Origin: Nonomuraea sp. NEAU-A123
GTDB taxonomy: Bacteria > Actinomycetota > Actinomycetes > Streptosporangiales > Streptosporangiaceae
NCBI RefSeq assembly: GCF_018603905.1
Contig: NZ_JAHFZZ010000022.1
Location: 109,785 to 173,784, forward strand
Reading direction: 5' to 3'
Length of the DNA: 64,000 nt
Shown here: in pieces, positions 1-8,953 of the stretch
Position numbering within the stretch: the first letter of the stretch is position 1
How the letters are laid out: every line of letters starts with the position of its first letter
Notes under the pieces: model-generated
Database searches by the model: none
Told to the model about the DNA's origin: nothing
Seen by the model: only the letters and a program-made list of their open reading frames with translations
Program-made: the position numbers and the translations under genes

Positions 1-637
1 CGGCGTGGTCTTCGGCCAGCGCAGCCAGCTCTGGTGGGACCTCCCGCTGATCGAGTCGTTACGCCTGGTCGGCGACCTGTACGACGTACCCGCCGACCGT
101 TTCACCGCCTCACTGCGCCGCATGCGCGACCTCCTGGGCCTCGACGACTTCCTGGACACCCCGGTCCGCCAGCTCAGCCTCGGCCAGCGGATGCGCGGCG
201 ATCTGGCGGCCGCGATGCTGTACGACCCGCCCATCCTGTACCTGGACGAGCCGACCGTCGGCCTCGACGTCCTGGCCAAGCAGGCGGTACGCGAGTTCAT
301 CTCCGACACGAACAAGGCGGGACGCACCACGGTCGTCCTGACCACCCACGACCTGGCCGACGTCGAGGCGTTGTGCAAACGCATCATCCTGATCGACAAG
401 GGCCGGGTGCTGTACGACGGCGGCATCGACGCGCTCGTCACCGCCTACGCCCCGCCCCGGCGGCTGGCGATCCACCTGACAGACGGACAGACCCGGACCT
501 TTGACATCGCCGATGGCGCTTCCGTCGCCGAACTGATCGGCCGAATCGCCGCCGAACAGGCCATCCGCGACCTGTCCATCCAGGAACCCGACCTGGAGAG
601 CGTGATCAAGCAGCTCTATGCCGAGAGCTCACGGTGA
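1..637 (+). CDS. ABC-2 exporter ATP-binding subunit (5' end outside window)
   Basis: This is the ATPase of a three-gene ABC exporter. The window opens at the Q-loop (FGQRSQLWWD), so the start codon and Walker A lie upstream. The signature (LSLGQRMRGD), Walker B (ILYLDEPTVGLD) and the switch histidine (TTHDLADVE) are all present, and a short C-terminal extension follows. The reading frame is open from base 2. The stop overlaps the GTG of the permease at 634 by 4 bases, so the two are translationally coupled. Its pairing with DUF990-type permeases suggests export of a hydrophobic compound or drug; the substrate cannot be told. Confidence 0.93.
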   Translation, partial: GVVFGQRSQLWWDLPLIESLRLVGDLYDVPADRFTASLRRMRDLLGLDDFLDTPVRQLSLGQRMRGDLAAAMLYDPPILYLDEPTVGLDVLAKQAVREFISDTNKAGRTTVVLTTHDLADVEALCKRIILIDKGRVLYDGGIDALVTAYAPPRRLAIHLTDGQTRTFDIADGASVAELIGRIAAEQAIRDLSIQEPDLESVIKQLYAESSR

Positions 638-1416
638 TCCGCCCCCTGATCGGGACCGCCCGCATCGGCCTACGCCTCCAGCTCGCGTACCGCAGCGACG
701 TGATCATGACCGTGCTGACGCTGATCGCGCAGGTCTTCCTGCTGCGCATGGTCTGGACCTCGGTGTACGGCGGGCAGCAGCAGGCCCAGAGCATGACACT
801 CCAGCAACTCCTGGCCTACCTGAGCCTGGCGAACCTACAGGCGTTCGCCACCACGCCGATCATCCCGCGCATCGCCCTGTTCAGGATCCGTACCGGCATG
901 GTGTTCTTCGACCTGTCCCGGCCGACCGGCTACCTGCCGCAGTTGGCCGCCTTCCAGGCCGGGCACACCTTCGGCGGCCTGCTCCTGCTCGCCCCGGCCG
1001 TACCCGTGGTCCTGCTGGTCGGCTCGATCACGCCCACCGGACAGCCGCTCGGCTACGCGGCGACGTTGCTGCTCGGCTACGCCATCTCGGTGCTGCTGTC
1101 GCTGCTCATCTGCATGATCGGATTCTGGACACTGGAGACGGGGGCGATCGCCCTGCTGTACCGGCTGATCAGCCAGTTCTTCGCGGGAACGCTGGTCCCG
1201 CTGTCGTTCTTCCCCGGCGCGCTGGGCGCCCTGGCCGAAGCGCTGCCGTTCAAGTACATGGGGTACGTACCCGCGGCCGTCTACGTAGGCCACCTGTCGG
1301 GAGCGGACGCCTGGCGAGCGCTGGCCGTCGAGGTGTCGTGGGTCGCCGGACTCACGGTCCTGCTGTGGGCGGTATGGCAGCGGGCCCACCGCCGGGTGGT
1401 GATCAACGGTGGCTGA
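634..1416 (+). CDS. ABC-2 family transporter permease, first subunit
   Basis: A 260-residue polytopic membrane protein with about six hydrophobic segments, of the ABC-2 type (DUF990-like, PF06182) that works as a heterodimer with the next gene. The start is a GTG overlapping the ATPase stop by 4 bases; the protein begins MIRPLIGTAR. It overlaps the second permease by 8 bases. ATPase, permease and permease together form a complete exporter. The family resemblance rests on length, topology and gene order; the substrate is unknown. Confidence 0.88.
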   Translation: MIRPLIGTARIGLRLQLAYRSDVIMTVLTLIAQVFLLRMVWTSVYGGQQQAQSMTLQQLLAYLSLANLQAFATTPIIPRIALFRIRTGMVFFDLSRPTGYLPQLAAFQAGHTFGGLLLLAPAVPVVLLVGSITPTGQPLGYAATLLLGYAISVLLSLLICMIGFWTLETGAIALLYRLISQFFAGTLVPLSFFPGALGALAEALPFKYMGYVPAAVYVGHLSGADAWRALAVEVSWVAGLTVLLWAVWQRAHRRVVINGG

Positions 1417-2209
1417 GCTCACGCGCACCCTGCGCCTGTACTGGCGACTGCAGCGCGCCACCATGCGCGGCGCCCTGCAATACCGGCTCAACGCGGTGAT
1501 CGGCATCCTGACCGGGGCGGTCTACCAGGGCAGCGGCTTCGCCTTCGTGTGGGTCGTCATGCACACCTTCCCCTCGATGGCCGGGTGGAGCCTGCGGGAG
1601 ATCGCCTTCCTGTACGGCCTGCGCCTGACCGCCCACGCGCTCTGCATGCTGCCGCTGAGCAGCCTCATCTTCATGGAGTGGCTGGTACGCGAAGGCGAAC
1701 TGGACCGTGTCCTGCTGCGCCCGCTCAACCCGCTCCTCCAGATCATGACCAAGCGCATGGGTGTCGGCCAGGTCGGCGACCTGCTGACCGGCCTCGTCCT
1801 GCTGTTCGTGGCGGCGCCCGCGTGGACCCCGCCCATGGCCGTCCTCTGCCTGCTGGCCATCGCGGGCGGCGCGCTGGTGGAGGCGTCGGTCCACCTGTCG
1901 TTGGCGTCGCTGTCCCTGCGCATGCTGGACACCGCTGCCCTGCGCGGGTTCCTGGATGACGTGTTCAGCAAGTTCGGCTCGTACCCGATGAGTGTGTTCG
2001 GTGGGGTCACGGAGTGGTTGCTGACGTTCGTGCTGCCGGTCGCCTTTGTGGCGTACGTACCGGCGAGCGTGCTGTTGGGCAGGGCCGCGTCCCTGAACGT
2101 GCCGACTTTCGTGGCGTACGGAAGCCCGCTCCTGGGCATCGCCCTGTTCACCCTTGCCTACCGCATCTGGGATCACCAGCTCCGGCACTACCAGAGCGTG
2201 GGGAGCTGA
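1409..2209 (+). CDS. ABC-2 family transporter permease, second subunit
   Basis: A 266-residue permease starting at a GTG inside the end of the previous gene (8-base overlap). Six hydrophobic stretches can be read, and the protein ends in a short charged cytoplasmic tail. It has the same length class as its neighbour (260 residues), as expected for the two halves of a heterodimeric ABC-2 channel. It is the last gene of the exporter operon; the convergent deoR-type gene ends 40 bases downstream. Confidence 0.88.
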   Translation: MAELTRTLRLYWRLQRATMRGALQYRLNAVIGILTGAVYQGSGFAFVWVVMHTFPSMAGWSLREIAFLYGLRLTAHALCMLPLSSLIFMEWLVREGELDRVLLRPLNPLLQIMTKRMGVGQVGDLLTGLVLLFVAAPAWTPPMAVLCLLAIAGGALVEASVHLSLASLSLRMLDTAALRGFLDDVFSKFGSYPMSVFGGVTEWLLTFVLPVAFVAYVPASVLLGRAASLNVPTFVAYGSPLLGIALFTLAYRIWDHQLRHYQSVGS

Positions 2210-2248
2210 ACAGCTCTGGCGAACGTAGCCGCCAGGGCTGACCACGCC

Positions 2249-3028
2249 TCATTCCACCGTGACCAGTTCCACTCCGGCGTCCTTCAACGCCACGGCGAGG
2301 TCCTCGGGCGGCGGCGCGTCGGTGACCAGGACCGATACCCGGTCAAGCCCGCAGATGTGGACGAATGCGCTTCTGCCGAACTTCGACGAGTCGGCCACGA
2401 TGATGACCCGCGTGCCCGCGTCGATCATCTGGCGGATCATCTGAGCCTCGTGCAGGTTGCTGGTGGACAGTCCGCCGGCGGTCGAGATGCCGCCGACACC
2501 GATCACGGCGGTGTCGGCGCTGATGCCGGCGGTGTCGGCGAAAGCCACCGGCCCGATGGTGACATTTGACGCGACGCGGCAGCTACCGCCGATGACATAG
2601 AGGTCGCGTACGGCTTCCTGCGGGATCTCGGCCGGCAGGCGCAGATTGTTCGTCACCACCGTGAGGTCGCGCTTGCCGGTGAGCGCCCGGGCCACCGCGA
2701 GCGTGGTCGTGCCGCCGTTGACGATCAGGGTCTCGCCGCTGGAGATGAGCCGCGCCGCGGCGACGCCGATGGCCTGCTTGGCCGGGTGGTGCACGGCCGT
2801 GCGGCTGTCGAAGGGGGTGTCGGCCGTGGCCAGTTCGTCCGTGCGCATCGCGCCACCGTGGGTGCGGGCGATCAGCCGCCGCTCCGCGAGGTGGTCGAGG
2901 TCGCGACGGATGGTGTCCATCGACACGGCGAAGCGTTCCGCCAGCTCGGCGACCGTGGCGTGACCGCGTTCGCGAACATGCCTCACGAGTTCGGCGCGAC
3001 GCTGGCCGGGCAGTGCCGTGTCTTGCAT
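2249..3028 (-). CDS. DeoR/GlpR-family transcriptional repressor
   Basis: A 259-residue sugar-phosphate-responsive repressor. The N-terminal winged helix (about residues 10-65) contains VAELAERFAVSMDTIRRDL followed by the family hallmark THGGA. The C-terminal DeoR sensor domain has the NGGTTTLAVARAL and VIGVGG motifs that bind phosphorylated sugars. The ATG at 3028 is preceded by AGGAG. It is divergent from the kinase/aldolase/isomerase operon, so it probably represses that operon and itself; a candidate operator lies at 3049-3064. Confidence 0.92.
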   Translation of the reverse strand: MQDTALPGQRRAELVRHVRERGHATVAELAERFAVSMDTIRRDLDHLAERRLIARTHGGAMRTDELATADTPFDSRTAVHHPAKQAIGVAAARLISSGETLIVNGGTTTLAVARALTGKRDLTVVTNNLRLPAEIPQEAVRDLYVIGGSCRVASNVTIGPVAFADTAGISADTAVIGVGGISTAGGLSTSNLHEAQMIRQMIDAGTRVIIVADSSKFGRSAFVHICGLDRVSVLVTDAPPPEDLAVALKDAGVELVTVE

Positions 3029-3048
3029 GATCTACTCCTGAGAATGCG

Positions 3049-3064
3049 ACTAATTGCGGTTAGT
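3049..3064. promoter_or_regulatory. Candidate DeoR operator (inverted repeat)
   Basis: A 5-base inverted repeat, ACTAA-N6-TTAGT, lies 21 bases upstream of the deoR-type ATG in the divergent intergenic region. AT-rich sequence next to it (around 3108-3130, with TATTATCGCAAATATTGC) is a likely promoter or second site for the rightward operon. Position and symmetry support an operator; binding is inferred. Confidence 0.4.
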
Positions 3065-3219
3065 TCCAGGTTTTTGCAATGTTGTCGTTGACTCCCCCGC
3101 GAAACCAAGCATATTATCGCAAATATTGCCGAACCTGCCTAGCTGAACACGGCAGGAACGCGCATCCCGTCATCCCCCCGAAGCACCGTGTTTCGGCCTC
3201 CTGCGCCCGAGGAGAAGCG

Positions 3220-3339
3220 ATGACATGCAGCAATTTCCGACCGCTCAGTCAGGTACATCAACGCGGGCTCGTCGTGATCGTGCTGATCTTCCAGGGCCGG
3301 ATCGTACAAGGCCTGACCGCAGGGGCGGTGAAAGGCTGA
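3220..3339 (+). pseudogene. Remnant of a sugar ABC transporter permease (C-terminal tail only)
   Basis: A 39-codon ORF with a strong ribosome-binding site (GAGGAGAAGCG before the ATG) whose last residues, FQGRIVQGLTAGAVKG, match the conserved carboxy end of MalG-type sugar ABC permeases. The first 15 or so residues do not look like that family. Its stop (TGATG) overlaps the kinase start, the coupling expected for an intact permease-kinase operon. I infer a deletion that removed the binding protein, the first permease and nearly all of the second. It may still be translated as a leader peptide. Confidence 0.6.
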
Positions 3340-3995
3340 TGACCCGCGACTGGCGCACCGCGTACGAGCAGGTCTCCACCACCGTCCTGGACAGCGCCCC
3401 CGCCGCCCGCCCCCTGCTCGCCGGCTTCAACACCTGCGTCGACCACGCCTACCGGCTGGATCCCCCGGCACTCGACCGTCTGACCGAGGCGGCGCGCGCC
3501 GGCCACCGGCCACTCGCCGCCCTCTCGGACGAGGTGCTGCGCCGCATCCGCGACGGCGGCGACGGTGAGGTGTTCGTGCCCGCGCCCCAGTCGCGACCGG
3601 CGCTCGACGAACTGCTCGGCCCTCCGGCGGCGCGCCAGGTCGGCGGGACGGGCGCCCAGGCCGCCTGGGTGCCGGCCGTCCTGAACGCGCCCAGCGTGCT
3701 CGCCCTCGCCGACCGCAGTGCCGAGCAACTGGCCGTGCTGCACCCCGGCATCGGTCTGTGCGGCGACGGTACGGTGCGGCCCGTGGCCGCCGTCACCGCT
3801 CGCGGCGCCCGCGACCTGGCCACGAGCTGGCGGACGGCCGGGTGGCGCGCCGAGTGCGTGCCGACGCCGTACCTGTCGCGCCCCGCCGCCACGATCGGTC
3901 TCGGCGACACGTTCGTCGCCGGGGTGCTGCTCGCCGGCTGCCTGCCGGTCAAAGCTGACCTACCTGTTCGCCTATCACCTGGAGGCACTCCATGA
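3339..3995 (+). CDS. ADP-dependent phosphofructokinase/glucokinase-like sugar kinase, probably internally deleted
   Basis: A 218-residue ribokinase-fold protein. The N-terminal part (GFNTCVDHAYRL, then GGTGAQAAW) and the C-terminal catalytic loop (ATIGLGDTFVAGVLL, with the GD base) resemble actinobacterial ADP-dependent sugar kinases. Those are usually about 400 or more residues; here the sequence jumps from the HPGIGLCGDGTV strand to the last domain, so roughly 150-200 central residues seem missing while the frame stays open. The ATG at 3339 overlaps the upstream stop and follows GAAAGG. It is coupled to the aldolase by an ATGA overlap. Probably inactive, or a minimal variant. Confidence 0.7.
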   Translation: MTRDWRTAYEQVSTTVLDSAPAARPLLAGFNTCVDHAYRLDPPALDRLTEAARAGHRPLAALSDEVLRRIRDGGDGEVFVPAPQSRPALDELLGPPAARQVGGTGAQAAWVPAVLNAPSVLALADRSAEQLAVLHPGIGLCGDGTVRPVAAVTARGARDLATSWRTAGWRAECVPTPYLSRPAATIGLGDTFVAGVLLAGCLPVKADLPVRLSPGGTP

Positions 3996-4990
3996 ATCCA
4001 CTTATGGATCCCGGCAAGGTCCGTGGCCTGCAGCGCGTCACCAGCGCCGACGGCTTCTTCCTGATCTGTGCCCTCGACCACCTGTCCGACTTCGCCGAAC
4101 TGCTCGCCTCCGACCCGGCGACCGTCACCTTCGCCGATGTCGTCACCGCCAAGGACGCGGTGGTCCGCGCCTTGGCCCCGTCGATCTCGGCCGTACTGCT
4201 CGACCCGCTGTACGCCCTCGGCCATCTCGTGGCCTCCGGCGCGGTGCCGGGGACCATCGGGCTGATGTCGAGCATCGAGGACGAGGACTACCGGCACCCG
4301 GACGGCCCGCGCCGTACCCGGCTGCGCGAGAACTGGAGCGCCGCCCGGATCAAGATGGCCGGCGCCGACATGTGCAAGTTGCTGTGGTTCTACCGCCCCG
4401 ACGGCGATCCAGCCGTCGCCGAGCAGCAGCGGCAGCTCGTGGCCGACCTCGCCGCCGAGTGCGCCCAGCTCAGCCTGCCCCTGGTGGTCGAGCCGATCTG
4501 GTACCCGCTGCCGGGCGAGGACCCGACCACAGCCGAATGGAAGGCCGGCCGGGTGCGCGGCATCATCGCCTCCGCCGCGGCCGCCAACAGACTCGGCGTC
4601 GACATGCTCAAGGTGGAGTTCCCCGGCTACGTCGACACGGCAGAAGGACGCGAGCAGGCGGCCGCCGCCTGCGCGGAGCTGGACTCGATGGTGAGCGTAC
4701 CGTGGGTGATCCTGTCCGCCGGGGTGGAATATGCCGACTTCAGGACGCAGGTCGAGATCGCCTGCCAGGCCGGCGCCGCCGGCTACCTCGCCGGCCGGTC
4801 GATCTGGCGCGACGCCGTGTCCACCCACGACGCCGAGGCCCGCGACCAGGCCATCGCGGCGGCCAGGGCGCGGCTCGAGGAGCTCAACACCGTGACACGA
4901 CGGTACGGCCGTTCCTACACCCCGGCCCGGCCACTCGACGAAGTGGTCAAGGAACTGCCCGCCGAGTGGTACCGCACCTGGCACGCCTGA
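3992..4990 (+). CDS. Class I aldolase, LacD-like (tagatose-bisphosphate / sulfofructose-phosphate aldolase family)
   Basis: A 332-residue TIM-barrel aldolase. DMLKVEFPG around residue 207 carries the presumed Schiff-base lysine, as in LacD, and the length matches that family (about 326). The ALDH segment near residue 27 and the EPIWYP strand near 167 fit the barrel. It would split a ketose-1,6-bisphosphate or 1-phosphate to triose phosphates, next to a sugar kinase and a mannose-6-phosphate isomerase. It overlaps the kinase by 4 bases and has GGAGG upstream. The exact sugar cannot be read from sequence. Confidence 0.82.
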   Translation: MNPLMDPGKVRGLQRVTSADGFFLICALDHLSDFAELLASDPATVTFADVVTAKDAVVRALAPSISAVLLDPLYALGHLVASGAVPGTIGLMSSIEDEDYRHPDGPRRTRLRENWSAARIKMAGADMCKLLWFYRPDGDPAVAEQQRQLVADLAAECAQLSLPLVVEPIWYPLPGEDPTTAEWKAGRVRGIIASAAAANRLGVDMLKVEFPGYVDTAEGREQAAAACAELDSMVSVPWVILSAGVEYADFRTQVEIACQAGAAGYLAGRSIWRDAVSTHDAEARDQAIAAARARLEELNTVTRRYGRSYTPARPLDEVVKELPAEWYRTWHA

Positions 4991-5006
4991 TTTGGGAGCG
5001 CATTGC

Positions 5007-6032
5007 ATGACCATCTACCCCCTGCCCGCGAACACCCCGCGATCGTTCTACCGCGGCGCCGGACGCATCAGCCGGTTCCGCGGGATCCCATCCGCCGGTG
5101 ATCCCTACTACCCGGAGGACTGGATCGCCTCGACCACCAGCCGGTACGGGGCGACGCCCGCGGGACTGACCACGCTGCCCGACGGCCGGTCCCTCGCCGA
5201 GGCGATCGCCGGCGATCCCCTGTGGTGGCTGGGGGAAGGGCACGTCGCGGAGCATGGCGCCGACCCCGCGATCCTGGTGAAGCTGCTGGACGCGGGCGAA
5301 CGGCTACCGCTGCACGTACACCCCGATCGGCGATTCGCCGCCACCCATCTGGCCTCGCCCTATGGAAAGACCGAGGCCTGGGTGATCGTCTCGGCCGAGC
5401 CGGAGGCGGCGGTGCATCTCGGCTTCGCCCGCGACGTCGAGCCGGACGAACTGGCCCGCTGGGTCGCGGACCAGCGGATCGACCAGATGCTCGACGCCAC
5501 GAACCGCGTGCCGGTGCGGGCCGGCGACGCCATCGTGTGCCCCGCGGGTCTGCCGCACGCCATCGGGGCCGGGATCCTCATGGTCGAGGTGCAGGAGCCG
5601 ACCGACTTCTCCGTACTGCTCGAGTGGGAGGGCTTCGCCATCGACGGCCCGGCCAACGGGCACCTGGGACTCGGCTACGACCAGGCGCTCGGCTGTGTCG
5701 ACAGCAGCGGCGTGGGCGCGGAACGGCTGATCGAGCTACGCCGAACCCGCGGCCCGGCCGACGACGACCGACCCGGGGTCCGCCGCCTCTTCGCCGAGCT
5801 CGCCGACGAGTTCTTCGCGGCCGAGAGGCTACGTCCCGATCCCGTCAGCGTGCTGGAGCCGTCGTACTCCGTCGTCACGGTCACCGCCGGCGAGGGGATC
5901 ATCACGAGCGAACACGGCCCGCCGACCCCGGTCAAGGCCGGAGACACGCTGCTCATCCCGCACGCGGCCGGATGGTGCACTCTGCGCGGCGACACTGCGG
6001 CCGTCCGGTGCAAACCATCCCAAAGCCAGTGA
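5007..6032 (+). CDS. manA: Mannose-6-phosphate isomerase, class I
   Basis: A 341-residue cupin-fold isomerase that interconverts aldose and ketose 6-phosphates. Metal-binding residues are visible in LPLHVHPDRRFA (HxH), the KTEAW glutamate and the GLPHAIGAG histidine. The start is set at the ATG at 5007, behind GGGAG; an in-frame TTG at 4992 lacks a good site. It lies 16 bases after the aldolase and closes the operon. A distant ManA-like enzyme acting on another sugar phosphate cannot be excluded. Confidence 0.85.
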   Translation: MTIYPLPANTPRSFYRGAGRISRFRGIPSAGDPYYPEDWIASTTSRYGATPAGLTTLPDGRSLAEAIAGDPLWWLGEGHVAEHGADPAILVKLLDAGERLPLHVHPDRRFAATHLASPYGKTEAWVIVSAEPEAAVHLGFARDVEPDELARWVADQRIDQMLDATNRVPVRAGDAIVCPAGLPHAIGAGILMVEVQEPTDFSVLLEWEGFAIDGPANGHLGLGYDQALGCVDSSGVGAERLIELRRTRGPADDDRPGVRRLFAELADEFFAAERLRPDPVSVLEPSYSVVTVTAGEGIITSEHGPPTPVKAGDTLLIPHAAGWCTLRGDTAAVRCKPSQSQ

Positions 6033-6055
6033 CCGCGAGCACGAGTTCTGCTCTT

Positions 6056-6682
6056 CTACCCGTTCTTGGTCACGGCGCCGGTCTTGGCGTCGACCTTGAC
6101 CCCCTGCCAGGTGCCGTCCGGGGTGGCGACATCGACATCCCAGACAAGGAGATTGTTGTCGTTGTACCTGTCCAGGCTCATGTGAGTGATCTTGCCGTGC
6201 ACCGCGGAGGACACCTTGTCCACCGCGTCCTTGAAGGTGAGCTCGGCGTCCTTGACGATGGCCATGACCCTGGCCTTCTCCCCTTTGCCGGTGTCTTTGA
6301 CCCTGGGTCCTGAGACCACCTTTCCGGACTCGTCCACTTCCACCAGCCGCTCCGTGCCATCGGATCCGGCCAGCTGAACCTCCCAGATCTGGCCGCCGTT
6401 CTCCGACTGGACCGAGAGAACCGTGGAGCCCTTGACGGCGTCCATGGCCGCGGCGATCGCCTTGTCGAGGCTCGCCGTACCGCCGGGTTCCTGACCCGGC
6501 TCGCCGCCGGGGTCACCCGAAGGCCCCGGCGGCGACAAGAGGCCGACGGCGGCGCCCCCCGCGGGCGCCGCTTTACCGGCATTGGACTGAGTGTCGACGC
6601 TCCCGCAGGCCGCGACCGCGAGCAGGGCAGAGCTGGCGAAAATAGCGTCGATGATGGTCTTTATCCGTCTTCCAGCCTTCAT
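6056..6682 (-). CDS. PepSY-domain lipoprotein
   Basis: A 208-residue secreted lipoprotein. The start at 6682 gives a classic lipoprotein signal (MKAGRRIK, hydrophobic core, LAVAAC lipobox with the Cys near residue 26); the longer open frame upstream is unlikely. After a Gly/Pro-rich linker come two PepSY-like modules (about residues 70-125 and 140-205), each a helix followed by strands such as WEVQL and WDVDV. Such proteins often inhibit proteases or sense envelope state. It is monocistronic and convergent with manA. Confidence 0.8.
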   Translation of the reverse strand: MKAGRRIKTIIDAIFASSALLAVAACGSVDTQSNAGKAAPAGGAAVGLLSPPGPSGDPGGEPGQEPGGTASLDKAIAAAMDAVKGSTVLSVQSENGGQIWEVQLAGSDGTERLVEVDESGKVVSGPRVKDTGKGEKARVMAIVKDAELTFKDAVDKVSSAVHGKITHMSLDRYNDNNLLVWDVDVATPDGTWQGVKVDAKTGAVTKNG

Positions 6683-6808
6683 ACTGATGACGCTGCCCGT
6701 GACTCTATAAAGGCACGCCCGGAAGTAGGGCAATAGGGTCCTGCACGTCGCCCTTTGAGAGCCCACGTCCTAGGCCTGCTGGACCGGGCATTGGCCATAG
6801 CCGCTTGA

Positions 6809-7435
6809 TCACACAGAACGCCGCAGTGTCAGCGACTGAAACCTGCCTTCGCCAGTTCCTACGGCGTGGAAGTCCACGACCTCGAACGACTTACGCGCGT
6901 ACTCCTGAAGCTGCTCATCGCTGCGGAACGAGAAGAACCGAGGAGGATCATGATCATCCTCTTCGTAGGGGCCTTCCCCCGTCAGGCTGCCCCCACCGTA
7001 CACACCGAGAAAGAACAGACCACCGCGCTGCATCAGCGTGCAGATCGCATCCATGACCGCCGGAAGGTCACCGTTGGGCACATGCAGCAAACAGTTCAGC
7101 GCGTACACCGCGTCGAACGAACCGGGCGCGAAATCGAGACTCAGAAAGTCCATGGCATGAGCTTCAACGCCCTTCTCCCGGCAGAGAGCCACCATGGCAG
7201 GCGCCAGATCAACGGCAACAACTTCCAGCCCGTTTTCCTGAAAGTACGCACTGTCCTGGCCCGTTCCAGCGCCAATCTCCAACACCCGCCTGCAACCCCG
7301 ACGCTTCAGCCGATTCAGGAACACCTCACGCTCAGCCAACTTCCACGGGGCCTTGCCGCTGGCATCACGTCGCTTGGCACTCCCCTCGTACGCCGTTCGG
7401 AGAGGGCCGATCACATCGTCGTAGCGCACGCTCAT
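6809..7435 (-). CDS. Class I SAM-dependent methyltransferase
   Basis: A 208-residue Rossmann-fold methyltransferase. Motif I is VLEIGAGTGQDSAYF, the acidic residue closing strand 2 is in VVAVDLAP, and post-motif I is FDAVYALNCLLHV. Small-molecule methyltransferases of this size are common and the substrate cannot be inferred. The ATG at 7435 begins MSVRYDDVIG. It is transcribed divergently from the DUF3885 gene, with a 168-base gap that must hold both promoters. Confidence 0.85.
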   Translation of the reverse strand: MSVRYDDVIGPLRTAYEGSAKRRDASGKAPWKLAEREVFLNRLKRRGCRRVLEIGAGTGQDSAYFQENGLEVVAVDLAPAMVALCREKGVEAHAMDFLSLDFAPGSFDAVYALNCLLHVPNGDLPAVMDAICTLMQRGGLFFLGVYGGGSLTGEGPYEEDDHDPPRFFSFRSDEQLQEYARKSFEVVDFHAVGTGEGRFQSLTLRRSV

Positions 7436-7603
7436 CGCGTCATGATGCCCTACGAGAAATCTTCAACAACAGCCGAGGCGGAAACGATAGTCACACAGAA
7501 GCCGCCTTCGCGGATCCGAACCCGTATGCGTAAGAACGAGATCGCCCACAGCCGTCCACGGAGCAAGATCGTGCTGCACGCCGCGCGGCCTACCCTGGGA
7601 CGC

Positions 7604-8203
7604 ATGTCCGTGCATGAACTACCAGACCCGGCCCTATCCGAACTCTCCGACTTGTGGCGATCCCGTTGGCCCTGCCCGCCTATCGGCTACGAGCTAAGTT
7701 TCGACCCAGATTGCTGGGTACGCTTCCACAGCCCGCCGAACTCCAAGCGCTACGCGGAGACGGAGACCGAGCACGAGATGGTTCTCCACCGCTACAACAC
7801 TGTCCTGACCGAGCTGTTCGCCGGGCAAGAGGTGTACGTCACCACGGTCACCTATGTCATGGACGAAGGCTTCACTGATCCGGCCGCCGCCTTCGACGCC
7901 CATGCGCTCAATCCCGGCTCCCGCCCTTGGACCAGAGTCCGCAAAGACGACGAAGACGATCCAGGTTGCACCATGCACGTGCACATCAGCCGACTGCAGT
8001 GGAAGCCGGGCATCCTCGACCCACTGCTACAAGCGGTCGCAGACTACAAATGCAGCGGCGTCATCATCATGGACACCGACCTACGCCGCCTCTACGCCCC
8101 CTATGACGGCGGCGCTGATGTGAACCTTACTGACAAAGAGGAACGCGACCGGCTGAAGGCCAAGCACGCGGACTGGCTCCCGCGGAATCGACATGGCCGA
8201 TAA
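7604..8203 (+). CDS. DUF3885-family protein
   Basis: A 199-residue cytoplasmic protein. The start at 7604 gives MSVHELPDPALSEL; the open frame extends far upstream, but that part is antisense to the methyltransferase. Family signatures are the early Trp-Pro stretch (WPCPPIGYELS), RFHSPPNSKRY, and near the C-terminus YAPYDGGADVNL. DUF3885 proteins are widespread and of unknown function, sometimes linked to immunity-type loci. No operon partner is visible. Confidence 0.78.
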   Translation: MSVHELPDPALSELSDLWRSRWPCPPIGYELSFDPDCWVRFHSPPNSKRYAETETEHEMVLHRYNTVLTELFAGQEVYVTTVTYVMDEGFTDPAAAFDAHALNPGSRPWTRVRKDDEDDPGCTMHVHISRLQWKPGILDPLLQAVADYKCSGVIIMDTDLRRLYAPYDGGADVNLTDKEERDRLKAKHADWLPRNRHGR

Positions 8204-8953
8204 CCGATAACGAGCCCTTAATTACAGGGGCAGGGCAGACAGCCGGCCGGCCACACCCCGCCATGCTCAAGGGGTGGCTGCGAAGCGTCGCCTGGCGTCC
8301 ACCGTCGCCGGCTCCCCTCCTAGGCACGCTTGCCAGCACTCCCTGCACAGACCCGCATGCTCACACCTTGATCACCTCTTACGCCGTCGACTCCCGCGAA
8401 GCGGCAGCGGGCCGGCAAGATCGGCTTCGCGTGTGCGCAGTTCCTCGATCAGCCCTCTTTCATCCTCAGACGGCCTGTACGCGGGTGGTTTGAAGGACCT
8501 CGATCAGCGACCCGTGCCTGGCAGCCTCATGTGAGCCCCGCGAGAGCCGTGGTATGGCCTCGTACCATGCCACCTTCCCGGCCGATCCGATGGTGACGCT
8601 TGCTGTGCCGCGCCCGTCGTCAACGTCGGTGAGCGTCCTCGCTCGCGATGACCTGCCTCGAAAATTGTCGTTGATCTCTGAGATGCTGCGGCAGCGAACA
8701 CCGCCGGAACGGCCACGCTCTACTGCGCGTTGCCGCCAGACGCGTTCGCTCGGCCCAGGAGCACACCGGTCGCGGAAAGAAGAGTCAACGCATGCGACAC
8801 GGCGAGGCGCCCCGTGTTGGTGCTGGATCGCGACGAGAGGATCTTGATGATCCTTTGTCAGAAGATTTCCGAGTGCGCTTCGGCACATGTGCTTCAGGCC
8901 CTCGTCGCTGACGGCATCGTTGCTCGTTGTCGCGGATGGGTGTTGCAGTTCCT
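8204..8953. other. 750-base gap without a recognisable gene
   Basis: Short open frames exist on both strands, but none has family resemblance, a good ribosome-binding site or the expected codon bias. On the minus strand a stretch near 8380-8450 reads like a coiled-coil tail (IEELRTREADLAG), possibly debris of an old gene. The promoter of the HEAT-repeat gene should lie at its right end. Confidence 0.4.

Noticed and set aside
6866..7603. Upstream extension of the DUF3885 frame
   Set aside because: It is antisense to the methyltransferase; the family-like sequence starts at 7604.
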